From CAYLNG01 sp964497855 (GTDB lineage Bacteria > Verrucomicrobiota > Kiritimatiellia > SS1-B-03-39 > UBA6053): a stretch of 64,000 nucleotides of DNA. Position 1 is the first letter of the stretch, and each line of letters opens with the position of its first letter. Shown piece by piece: positions 8,053 through 15,508 of this stretch. The stretch covers positions 62,001-126,000 of the forward strand of contig CAZCFM010000001.1 of NCBI GenBank assembly GCA_964497855.1. Direction: 5' to 3'. The translations under genes and the position numbers were made by a program. The notes beneath the pieces were generated by a model that did no database searches, was not told where the DNA came from, and saw only the letters and a program-made list of their open reading frames with translations.

Positions 8053-8626
8053 GCGAAAACCCAGCGACCCAACCCACCTGGCGCATCCATGACTGCGGGC
8101 GATTGCCGAAGGGTGTTTGGGTGGTGCGTGAGCCTCAAAATCTTTCGCCGTGGGTGTCGGACGGGGTTGAAACCCCCAGGTCCATGAATCGTCGCTACGC
8201 GACGCGAGGAAAAGACGGGCACGGGGTCCGTGGTTTGAAAACCACGGCTATTCGTGGGACTGTCGCTACGCGACAAACGGCATCCCCTCAGGGAGCCCGC
8301 ATGGATTTGTGTGCCATGGATGGCACACAAATCGAATAGCGTGCAACACATGGCCACAAATCGAATCGGACCCGGTTTTCGGAACGTTCAGCAGCCACCC
8401 AAACAGATCTTGATTCCGCAGGGATGCGAAGCAAATTTCATGCATGGTCGCGCCCTTTGAAACCGATGACGATGCTGTCGCGCTGGAGAAGCTGAATCAG
8501 CAGCTCCCGCAGATGACGGAAGCCTACAACCCGCAGCCGATTCCGGACATTGGCGGTTTTACGCCGAACAGCCTGTTCCGCTTGGGGCTTCGCCACAGGC
8601 AGGAATATCTGTGTCAAAAGGAGTGC
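8053..8626. other. Non-coding interval with hairpins and a possible gene remnant
   Basis: This 574-base gap between the nuclease gene and lolD holds no recognisable gene. Its first half carries several perfect hairpins (8163-8333). An open frame of 96 codons at 8049-8339 has a repeat-like composition and I do not call it a gene. From about 8444 to 8626 a frame on the + strand reads plausible protein (for example PFETDDDAVALEKLNQQLP) and then enters the antisense of lolD, so it may be the tail of a lost gene. I do not recognise it. Confidence 0.5.
8163..8333. repeat. Cluster of perfect hairpins
   Basis: Five hairpins occur in 171 bases: GGGGTT-GA-AACCCC (8163-8176), CGTCGC-TAC-GCGACG (8190-8204), CGTGGTTT-GA-AAACCACG (8229-8246), TGTCGC-TAC-GCGACA (8261-8275), and one with 14-bp arms and loop GG (8304-8333). 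The two GTCGC-TAC-GCGAC units are copies of one motif. None is followed by a T-run, so they look like an interspersed repeat rather than terminators. Confidence 0.7.
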
Positions 8627-8634
8627 TTACTCCT
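8616..8634 (-). terminator. Probable intrinsic terminator after lolD
   Basis: Read on the minus strand, AGGAG-TAAGCA-CTCCT is followed by TTTTG. The lolD stop codon TAA sits in the loop. The stem is only 5 bp, so this is a modest prediction. Confidence 0.4.
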
Positions 8635-9319
8635 GAACCTGGCCGTCGGCGATGCGGACGGTGCGGGAGCAGCGGGCGGCGAGGGCGGGGTCGTGCGTGA
8701 CGATCACGAGGGTGCGGTGGCGTTCGGCACTGAGGCGGAAGAGGTCGTCGAGTACACGGCTGCCGGTTTCGGCGTCGAGATTGCCGGTGGGTTCGTCGGC
8801 GAGCAGGATGTCGGGGTCGTTGGCGAGGGCGCGGGCGATGGCGAGGCGTTGCTGCTCGCCACCGCTGAGTTCGACGGGCCGGTGGCCGAGGCGGTGGCCG
8901 AGACCGACGTTTTCGAGCTGCAATCGAACATGGGCGACGGCGGCGGCATCGGGCGCGCCCCAGCGGCGCAGGGCGCGGGCGGGCATGAGGGCGTTTTCGA
9001 ACACGCTGAGGTCGGGCAGCAGATGGTAGTTCTGGAAAACGATGCCCATGCGACGGGCGCGGAAGCCGGCGCGGCGCGATTCACCCCAGCGGTGGATGGG
9101 CTGATCGTCCACACGCAATTCGCCGCTGTCCGGGGTGTCGAGTCCGCCCAGCAAATGCAGGAGAGTGCTTTTGCCACTTCCGCTCGCGCCCATGATGCAG
9201 AGGCTCTCGCCGGCCTGCACGGCGAGGGTTGCGCCTTTGAGCACTTCGATCACGCCGTGGGGCATACGGTAGGATTTGCGCAGACCGATGGCCTGCAAAA
9301 CGAAAGGGGCGTCAGTCAT
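8627..9319 (-). CDS. lolD: Lipoprotein-releasing ABC transporter ATP-binding protein
   Basis: A 230-residue ABC ATPase of the MacB/LolD family, which powers release of lipoproteins from the inner membrane to a periplasmic carrier. Walker A GASGSGKST lies at 44-52, the Q-loop FQNYHLLPDLSVFENALMP at about 95-113, the signature LSGGEQQR at 151-158 and Walker B ILLADEPTGNLD from 171. The length is typical. The start codon overlaps the stop of the permease gene (ATGACTGA arrangement), which fixes the start at 9319 and implies coupled translation. Position behind the FtsX-type permease supports LolD over other exporters. Confidence 0.9.
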   Translation of the reverse strand: MTDAPFVLQAIGLRKSYRMPHGVIEVLKGATLAVQAGESLCIMGASGSGKSTLLHLLGGLDTPDSGELRVDDQPIHRWGESRRAGFRARRMGIVFQNYHLLPDLSVFENALMPARALRRWGAPDAAAVAHVRLQLENVGLGHRLGHRPVELSGGEQQRLAIARALANDPDILLADEPTGNLDAETGSRVLDDLFRLSAERHRTLVIVTHDPALAARCSRTVRIADGQVQE

Positions 9320-10553
9320 GGCGCAGCGCCTCCACGGGGTTTTTGCGGGCGGCGATCCAAGCGGGAAGGGCACCGCCGACAAGGCAGAGGACGAGGACCA
9401 TGCCGACGATCAGACCCACGTCGGAGGGATCGGTGCGGGAGGGCAGGCTGTCGAGGAAATAGAGGTCCTTGGGCAGGGCCTGGCGTCCGGTCCAGGCGGA
9501 AAAGGCGTCCACGATGGTCTGGCGGTAGTGGAGAATGAGCAGTCCGGCGCCGGTGCCGAGCAGGATGCCGAAGACGCCCTGGATGAGTCCGTACCACATG
9601 AACACGCGCATCACGGTGCCGTTGCGGAAACCCATCGACTTGAGTAGTCCGATTTCGCGGGTCTTCTGCACGCTGACCATGATGAGGGTGCAGGAGACGA
9701 GAAAACTGGCGACGATAGAGATCACGCCGAGCAGAAAAAACATCATGCGTTTTTCGAGTTCGAGCGCACCGAAAAGGTGTTCGTTCATCTGCATCCAGCT
9801 CATGGACACGTAGCGGTTTCCGGACATTGTGCCGATGCGGGTTGCGAGAGTGTCGGCGGCGAACACATCTTCGCCGATGATTTGCATGCCGTGGACACCG
9901 TCGTCCATGCCCAGCACATCGCGGGCGGTCTGGAGATTGGTGAGCACGAAGCCCTGGTCGATCTGCCACATGCCGACTTTGAAAATACCCGCGATGCGCA
10001 GTTCGCTGGGCAGGCGGATTTCACCGTCGCGGGCATTGGCGAAACTGCTGGGACTGAGGATGCTGATGCGGTCGCCGGTGCGCACGCCGAGACGGCGGGC
10101 AAGGTCGATGCCAATGAGACATTCTTCCTCGCCAAACGTGAAACTGCCTTCGACGAGAGTTTTCTCCGGTTCGGCGGCGAGTTTCTGGAAGAGGAAGTCG
10201 TGCTGCGGGTCGATGCCACGCAGCATGGGCATGTCGAAGGCGTCGTCGTGCATGAGCAGGACGCCCATTTGCAGGAAAGGAGCGACGGAACGGACTTCGG
10301 GGAGGGAGGCGACTTCCGCGAAGAGCGGGTCGTCTTCGGCCATGGGGCGTCCGTAGGAATAGACGGTGACGTGTGGATGAAAGCTGAGGATTTTTTCTTT
10401 CCACATGTCATCAAAGCCGTTCATGACGGAGATGACGATGATGAGCACGGCCACGCCGAACAGGGTTCCCACAACGGCCAGCAGATTGATGACCGAAAGC
10501 ATGTGCTTTTTCGGACGCAGGTAAGCCAGAGCCAGGTAGAGGGAGGGCGTCAT
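9312..10553 (-). CDS. LolC/LolE-type lipoprotein-releasing permease
   Basis: A 413-residue inner-membrane permease. It has one N-terminal membrane helix (about residues 20-45), a large periplasmic MacB_PCD-like domain (about 50-245) and three C-terminal helices (about 270-400) of the FtsX fold. The N-terminal sequence YLRPKKHMLSVINLLAVVG is typical of LolC/LolE. Only one permease gene is present, which fits a homodimeric (LolF-like) transporter; LolC and LolE cannot be told apart here. It lies 7 bp after lysS and overlaps lolD. Confidence 0.88.
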   Translation of the reverse strand: MTPSLYLALAYLRPKKHMLSVINLLAVVGTLFGVAVLIIVISVMNGFDDMWKEKILSFHPHVTVYSYGRPMAEDDPLFAEVASLPEVRSVAPFLQMGVLLMHDDAFDMPMLRGIDPQHDFLFQKLAAEPEKTLVEGSFTFGEEECLIGIDLARRLGVRTGDRISILSPSSFANARDGEIRLPSELRIAGIFKVGMWQIDQGFVLTNLQTARDVLGMDDGVHGMQIIGEDVFAADTLATRIGTMSGNRYVSMSWMQMNEHLFGALELEKRMMFFLLGVISIVASFLVSCTLIMVSVQKTREIGLLKSMGFRNGTVMRVFMWYGLIQGVFGILLGTGAGLLILHYRQTIVDAFSAWTGRQALPKDLYFLDSLPSRTDPSDVGLIVGMVLVLCLVGGALPAWIAARKNPVEALRHD

Positions 10554-10560
10554 GCGCGGA

Positions 10561-12003
10561 TCAGTGAGCTTTCGGCTTCATCTGCGGGAAGAGGATGACG
10601 TCGCGGATGGCCTCGCTGCCGGTGAGGAGCATGACGAGTCGGTCGATGCCCACGCCCATGCCGCCGGCGGGAGGCATGCCGTGTTCGAGGGCGAGCAGGA
10701 ATTCGGCGTCGAACTTCATCGCCTCTTCCCCGGACTGCGCGAGCAGGCGTTCGCGTTGGAGGATGGGGTCGTTGAGTTCGTTGTAGCCGGGGGCGATTTC
10801 CTTGCCGCCGATGATGAGTTCGAACACGTCGACTTTGGAGGGATCGTCGGCGCAGGGTTTGGCAAGGGGGACGAGACCGGCGGGAAGGCGGGTGACGAAG
10901 GTCGGGTTGATCAGAGTTTTTTCGATGGTCTTTTCGAAAATCTCCTGGGTCACTTCAAGGTCGCTCCAGGCTGCATCGACGTGGCAGCCAAGAGAGAGGG
11001 CGCGGGCGCGTTTTCCGTCGGCATCGAGGTCAAAGTAGTCTGCGCCGGCGCGTTCGCGAATCAGATCGTCGTAGGGGGCTTCGCGCCATTGCGTCAGGTC
11101 CACGGGTTCGGCGACAGTGCCGACCTGCAAAGTGCCGATGACGGTCTGGGCGAGATGCGGAATGAGTTCGCGAATGAGGGACTGCATGGATTCGCGGTTG
11201 CCGTAGGCCTCGTAAATCTCGAGCATGGTGAACTCGGGATTGTGGTTGCGGCTGAGGCCTTCGTTGCGGAAGTTGCGGTTCAGTTCGAAGACCTTGTCGA
11301 AGCCGCCGACGAGCAGGCGTTTGAGGTAGAGTTCGGGGGCGATGCGCAGGAACATTTCCATGCCAAGCGCGTTGTAGTGCGTCTGGAAAGGCGTGGCGGC
11401 GGCACCGCCGGGGATGGACTGCATCATCGGGGTCTCGACTTCATCGAAGCCGCGGGCGGCGAGGAAGGATCGGATTTCGCGGACGATGGCGATGCGGGCG
11501 TTGAAGACCTTGCGGACCTCGGGGTTGGCGATAAGGTCGAGGTAGCGCTGGCGGTAGCGGGTTTCGACGTCGCTGAGGCCGTCCCATTTGTCGGGCAGCG
11601 GGAGCAGGGATTTGGCGAGCAGGGTCCAGGCGGTGACGTGGAGGGTCGGTTCGCCGGTGCGGGTGGTGAACCAATAGCCGGTGATGCCGAGGTGGTCGCC
11701 GAGGTCGCACAATTTGAAAGCGCGGAAGGCGTCTTCGCCGACGTCGTTCAGCTTGAGGTAAATCTGGATGCGTCCGCTTCCGTCCTGAAGGTGGGCGAAA
11801 ACAGATTTGCCCATTTCGCGGGAGGTCATGAGGCGACCGGCGACGCGGACGGATTTGCCCTCTTCGTAGGCGGCGGACACGGCGTCGAAACGGCCATCGC
11901 GGGGAAAGGCCTGGCCCCAGGGGGAATAGCCAGCGGCCTGGAGTTTTTCGAGGTTTTGGAGGCGCTGGGCGCGCAATTCGTTTTCGGGAAGATGGGTTTC
12001 CAT
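10561..12003 (-). CDS. lysS: Lysyl-tRNA synthetase (class II)
   Basis: A 480-residue class II synthetase that charges tRNA-Lys. The N-terminal OB-fold anticodon-binding domain spans about residues 45-150 (VRVAGRLMTSREMGKSVFAH). The catalytic core follows, with motif 2 FRNEGLSRNHNPEFTMLE and motif 3 GGMGVGIDRLVMLLTG near the C-terminus. The length matches the family. It heads a lysS-permease-lolD group. No clear Shine-Dalgarno precedes the ATG at 12003. A terminator lies between it and the upstream HU gene. Confidence 0.95.
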   Translation of the reverse strand: METHLPENELRAQRLQNLEKLQAAGYSPWGQAFPRDGRFDAVSAAYEEGKSVRVAGRLMTSREMGKSVFAHLQDGSGRIQIYLKLNDVGEDAFRAFKLCDLGDHLGITGYWFTTRTGEPTLHVTAWTLLAKSLLPLPDKWDGLSDVETRYRQRYLDLIANPEVRKVFNARIAIVREIRSFLAARGFDEVETPMMQSIPGGAAATPFQTHYNALGMEMFLRIAPELYLKRLLVGGFDKVFELNRNFRNEGLSRNHNPEFTMLEIYEAYGNRESMQSLIRELIPHLAQTVIGTLQVGTVAEPVDLTQWREAPYDDLIRERAGADYFDLDADGKRARALSLGCHVDAAWSDLEVTQEIFEKTIEKTLINPTFVTRLPAGLVPLAKPCADDPSKVDVFELIIGGKEIAPGYNELNDPILQRERLLAQSGEEAMKFDAEFLLALEHGMPPAGGMGVGIDRLVMLLTGSEAIRDVILFPQMKPKAH

Positions 12004-12028
12004 AAGCGGACAAAGGGGATGGGTTCAC

Positions 12029-12057
12029 AAAAAACCCGGTCGGGAATCCGGACCGGG
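12029..12057 (-). terminator. Intrinsic terminator between the HU gene and lysS
   Basis: On the minus strand CCCGGTC and GACCGGG pair around a 9-base loop and are followed by six T residues (12029-12034). It lies 26 bases after the HU stop, so it ends the HU message. Confidence 0.75.
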
Positions 12058-12083
12058 GGAAAAAGGCCGGAGCGGGGTTCCGC

Positions 12084-12431
12084 TCAGTCTCCGGAATCGT
12101 AGGGCAGCGAGGTGATGTCGCCGGTGACGAGGTGTTTCATCACTTTGCCCGCGCGGAATTTGACCACTTTGCGGGTGGGGATGGTGACGATCTGATCGGG
12201 GCGGTTGGGGTTGCGTCCGATGCGGGATTTGCGTTCGCAGAGTTCAAACACTCCGAAATTGCGGAACTCGACTTCTTCGCCGCGGGCGAGGCTTTCCGTG
12301 ATGTAGTCGAGGGTCTTTTGGATGATGTTGTGCACATCCTGCTGAATCAAACCGGTTTCTTCGGCGATTCGCGTCACCAGATCACGTTTGGTGGTGCGTT
12401 TGGTGGGGGGAACTTGGTCCTCAATCTGCAT
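12084..12431 (-). CDS. HU/IHF-family DNA-binding protein
   Basis: A 115-residue nucleoid protein. The sequence TKRDLVTRIAEETGL opens the helical dimerisation part (residues 14-28). The DNA-binding arm contains VEFRNFGVFELCERKSRIGR and ends with VVKFRAGKVMK, the usual HU/IHF finish. It carries a short N-terminal extension (about 12 residues) and an acidic C-terminal tail. The start at 12431 is chosen over longer frames because the fold begins here and GAGAA lies 6 bases upstream. It appears monocistronic, with its own promoter and terminator. Confidence 0.92.
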   Translation of the reverse strand: MQIEDQVPPTKRTTKRDLVTRIAEETGLIQQDVHNIIQKTLDYITESLARGEEVEFRNFGVFELCERKSRIGRNPNRPDQIVTIPTRKVVKFRAGKVMKHLVTGDITSLPYDSGD

Positions 12432-12465
12432 GGCGTTTCTCGGCTGGGGTGAAAGGATGCCGCTA

Positions 12466-12494
12466 CCCGTAATGCGAAAAACCCACGGGGTCAA
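12466..12494 (-). promoter_or_regulatory. Candidate promoter of the HU gene
   Basis: Minus-strand TTGACC (12489-12494), a 17-base spacer, then TACGGG (12466-12471). This predicts a leader of about 28 bases. The -10 match is weak. Confidence 0.35.
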
Positions 12495-12525
12495 GCAGGA
12501 TTCCCCTGCGGAAAGAGCTAAGTCT

Positions 12526-13245
12526 TTACGGAGAGCTTCGTAGAAAGCTGTAATTGCCTTTGGGGGCCACGCCCACGAGTCGAAAACCGGCCTGCGACAG
12601 ACTGCGAAGGGCGGCGGCAATCCGCTCGCGCCATTGAGGGTCCTGCGGGGTGTGCGTTTCGTCGAATTCGACGCAGAGGGCGGTGACGGGCGGCCCCTGG
12701 GCGAGCAGGTCCTGAAGAACGGCGTATTCCGCGCCTTCGATATCGAGCTTGAGCAGATCGATTCGGGCATGGGCTCGTTCGCGGGCGAGGGTGGAAAGGC
12801 GTTTGCATGGGGCGCGGAAGGCGGGTCGTTCGCCTTGGAGGGCGGTCAGGGAGTGCGAGACGTGCCACGGGTTGGCGGGGGCGTGAAAAAGCTGTTCCGT
12901 GTCGCTGTTCCAGACGCCGACGGGCTCGAAGTGAAAGCCGGGGCAACGCGCGGACACGGTGGCGGCGTGGGCAATGGCGGCGGGCGTTGGATCGAAGGCG
13001 TGGACGACGGCGTTGTGTTCGCGCGCGCAGGCTTCGTCGAAGGAACTGTCGAGCCCAAGGCCAACGGCGTAGACGACGGCGCCGGGCCGCAGCACGACTT
13101 GCGGCACCTTCCAGGCTCCGGGACCGCTGCCGACGCGTTGCAGCGGCACCGGATGGATGCGGGCGCCCGACACGGGGTCATAGCGCAGAAAACGCTGGCA
13201 GAAACACGCGTGGATCCACCAGAGTTTTCCGGGCGATCGGGTCAT
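12526..13245 (-). CDS. FkbM-family methyltransferase
   Basis: A 239-residue SAM-dependent methyltransferase of the FkbM type, which usually methylates sugars or lipids of surface glycans. The SAM-binding start is AVVYAVGLGLDSSFDEACA; the acidic loop HAFDPTP and the segment IDLLKLDIEGAEYAVL are typical of FkbM. The start codon overlaps the stop of the glycosyltransferase gene upstream (ATGA), so the two are coupled and probably act on the same glycan. Very long overlapping frames through this GC-rich region are not used. Confidence 0.85.
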   Translation of the reverse strand: MTRSPGKLWWIHACFCQRFLRYDPVSGARIHPVPLQRVGSGPGAWKVPQVVLRPGAVVYAVGLGLDSSFDEACAREHNAVVHAFDPTPAAIAHAATVSARCPGFHFEPVGVWNSDTEQLFHAPANPWHVSHSLTALQGERPAFRAPCKRLSTLARERAHARIDLLKLDIEGAEYAVLQDLLAQGPPVTALCVEFDETHTPQDPQWRERIAAALRSLSQAGFRLVGVAPKGNYSFLRSSP

Positions 13246-14402
13246 GTCAGGACGTCCCGGTAGTGGGCGAGCAGTTGGCGGGCGGCCCGGTCCCAGCTGT
13301 AGTGTTCGAGGACAAAGGCGCGGGCCTGATGTCCCATGTGCGCGGCGGCGTGGGGGTCGTCGAGCAGGGCGGCGATTTCGGTGGCGAGGGATTCGGCGTC
13401 GAGGGCACTGCGGCGCGCGCCGCCGGCGTCGACCAATTCGTCGAAATGACAGCCCGCGGTGAGGACGATGGGGGAGGCGGCGAGGGCGGCTTCCAGAAGA
13501 GCGATGCTGAAACCTTCGGCGCGGCTGGGGAGGCAGAAACAGGCGCAGAGATGCAGGGCTGTCCATTTGGCGAGGCCCTGGAGGGTGCCGGGGAGAATGA
13601 CGCGATCTTCGAGGCCATGTTCCGCGACGCGGGTTTCGAGAAGGTCCTGCATTCCGTAGTCCGGACCGGCGAGCACGAGGCGGAGGCCGGGACGGGAGGG
13701 GGCGAGGCGGGCAAAGGCTTCGAGCAGGAGGTCGGGGGATTTCTGCTCGTGGAGACGGGCGAGAAAAAGTACGAAAGGCTGTCCGTCGATGCCGGGAAGT
13801 TCGGGCTCTTCCTCGCAAAGGTTTTCGCAGGGAAAAATGCCGTTGGGCACGCGGCGGGTGCGGGGCAGACCGAGGGCGTGGAGGGCCTGTTCCTCTTTCA
13901 GGCTGAAGACATGGGCAAAGGCGGCGTTTCGCCAGTATTTGCGCCAGCCCAGGGGGTACATCACAAGGGCTTTGGCGAAGCGGCGCCGTTGCATGTGCCA
14001 AGGGTGCAGCATGGCGTGGGGGCAGAACACGTAGGGGATGCCCTGGGCCTTGGCGCGGGCGTGGACATGGCGCAGCAGGGGTTCCCAGAGTCCGTGGGTG
14101 TGAATCAGGCTGGGGGCGAACGAATCCAGCGCTTGCAGAGCCCGTTTGGCGAAGAGTTTTTCGCAGCCCTCCAGGTCCGCAATACGAATTCGCGTCAGAG
14201 TGGAAAATCCGGGCAAGGATTCGAAGGCCTGGTGAACCGCTTCCTCGTCCAGATCCGATCCGTAATAGAGAATGCCAACCCGGGCACCGGCGAGGGCTTG
14301 GGCGGCGGCGAGCGAAAGCGCGGCTTTGGGCAATCCGCCCATCGACGGATGTAAAGATCCGATGACATGCAGGACGCGCAGGGCTTCCGATGGGGGGGGC
14401 AT
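13242..14402 (-). CDS. GT4-family glycosyltransferase
   Basis: A 386-residue GT-B fold glycosyltransferase. The N-terminal half has VLHVIGSLHPSMGGLPKAAL and IHTHGLWEP. The C-terminal half has FLARLHEQKSPDLLLEAFA and the nucleotide-sugar site with the E-x7-E element EGFSIALLEA. It is cytoplasmic or membrane-associated and transfers a sugar from a nucleotide donor. It lies 10 bp after the Pro-rich secreted protein gene and overlaps the FkbM gene by 4 bases, so the three are one operon. Confidence 0.9.
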   Translation of the reverse strand: MPPPSEALRVLHVIGSLHPSMGGLPKAALSLAAAQALAGARVGILYYGSDLDEEAVHQAFESLPGFSTLTRIRIADLEGCEKLFAKRALQALDSFAPSLIHTHGLWEPLLRHVHARAKAQGIPYVFCPHAMLHPWHMQRRRFAKALVMYPLGWRKYWRNAAFAHVFSLKEEQALHALGLPRTRRVPNGIFPCENLCEEEPELPGIDGQPFVLFLARLHEQKSPDLLLEAFARLAPSRPGLRLVLAGPDYGMQDLLETRVAEHGLEDRVILPGTLQGLAKWTALHLCACFCLPSRAEGFSIALLEAALAASPIVLTAGCHFDELVDAGGARRSALDAESLATEIAALLDDPHAAAHMGHQARAFVLEHYSWDRAARQLLAHYRDVLT

Positions 14403-14412
14403 GGCGACGTTC

Positions 14413-15492
14413 TCAGGGAAAGGCGGAACCCGTGCGGGGGCGGATGCGATAGTCTTCTGTGCGAAAACGATCGCGGTCGATCACAGGAGAAGGCGGTGGG
14501 GCGGAGACGGCGGGCTGGGAAAAGGCCACAGGCTGGAGGGGCGGAGAAAAGGGGACGGGCATGGCGATCGCCGTCGGAGCGTTGGCGCGGCTGTCGGGAA
14601 GGGGTGAAATGCCAAGCGTGGAGGGGCTGGAGGCGGGGGAGAAGGAAGGGCGGGAGGAAATGCCGTCGGAAAAGGGAGAGGCGGCATCAGGACGCTGCCA
14701 TTGGGTCTGCACGGCCTGGAATTCGGCGCGGCTGCGTTCGAAGGCGCGATCGGCGGCGGAACTGGGGAGGCTCATGGCCTGAACCGAGTCCATGCGCAGG
14801 GCGGAGGGCAGTGGCGAGGCTCCGGAAACATTCCCGGATGCGGGAGAAATCGTGGTGGCCTCCACACGCGTGTCTCCCGTCAAAGGCGTCCGAGTGGCGG
14901 GACTGGAGATTTCACTCACGACAGGAGCCATGGTCAGCCCCGTCGTTACAGGGATGCTGGGGGATAGCGCAGCTTGGGACTGCGGATTTTCTGTTTTGGC
15001 TTCTTCTTGTTTTTCTTCGGGAGTTTGAAGCTCCTTCTCGATCAGGGTTTCCTGCAAGTTGGACCAATCCGTAGGGCTGTCTTTATCGTCCCCTGCGGGC
15101 TCCAAGGAAAACTCCTCCAACTCCTTTTTTCCAATGAGGTCGTCATCGCTGAGGAAATCCAGGGGTTTGAGCCAGGAGCTTTCTTTTTCTTTTTCCTCAT
15201 GCAGGGGGGCCGCGGTCGTTTGCAGGGTTGGGGCAATGTTCTGCATCGGAAGCAGGTTGCCTCCAAAGGAGCTGCTCTGGGTGCGAAACCCGCCCGTGCC
15301 CGCCGAGGGCAGGTATTCAGGTTCATTTCGGCGTTCCACCCGTGGACTTTCCCAAGCCCCCGGCACATGGATCGGGCGCTGATCATACACACGGAAGGTT
15401 GACTTTCGCCGCAGGGGGGGCGAAGCTTCATCGGCTCCAGCCAACGTGGCCAGGAGCAGGAACATCCATCCATGCATGCGTAAGGTTTTCAT
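14413..15492 (-). CDS. Proline/serine-rich secreted protein of unknown function
   Basis: A 359-residue protein with a signal peptide (MKTLRMHGWMFLLLATLAGA). The mature chain is low in complexity: an acidic middle (about 90-150) with WLKPLDFLSDDDLIGKKELE and a Pro/Ser/Ala-rich C-terminal half. No domain is recognised. I start at the ATG at 15492 because it places the signal peptide at the N-terminus; a longer frame begins at 15528 but would cross the divergent subtilase start. It is probably periplasmic or surface exposed. It is followed by glycosyltransferase and methyltransferase genes 10 bp downstream. Confidence 0.7.
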   Translation of the reverse strand: MKTLRMHGWMFLLLATLAGADEASPPLRRKSTFRVYDQRPIHVPGAWESPRVERRNEPEYLPSAGTGGFRTQSSSFGGNLLPMQNIAPTLQTTAAPLHEEKEKESSWLKPLDFLSDDDLIGKKELEEFSLEPAGDDKDSPTDWSNLQETLIEKELQTPEEKQEEAKTENPQSQAALSPSIPVTTGLTMAPVVSEISSPATRTPLTGDTRVEATTISPASGNVSGASPLPSALRMDSVQAMSLPSSAADRAFERSRAEFQAVQTQWQRPDAASPFSDGISSRPSFSPASSPSTLGISPLPDSRANAPTAIAMPVPFSPPLQPVAFSQPAVSAPPPSPVIDRDRFRTEDYRIRPRTGSAFP

Positions 15493-15508
15493 GTCTTGTA
15501 GAGTACCC

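Noticed and set aside
8049..8339. 96-codon frame just after the nuclease gene
   Set aside because: It runs through several perfect hairpins and has a repeat-derived composition (VETPRSMNRRYATRG); no start signal.
8444..9538. 364-codon + strand frame over lolD
   Set aside because: Most of it is antisense to lolD, which has full ABC motifs. Only the first 60 codons outside lolD could be a remnant.
12526..14001. 491-codon minus-strand frame over the FkbM and GT4 genes
   Set aside because: The extra N-terminal 250 residues are Arg/Pro-rich out-of-frame translation of the GT4 gene; the FkbM gene starts at 13245.
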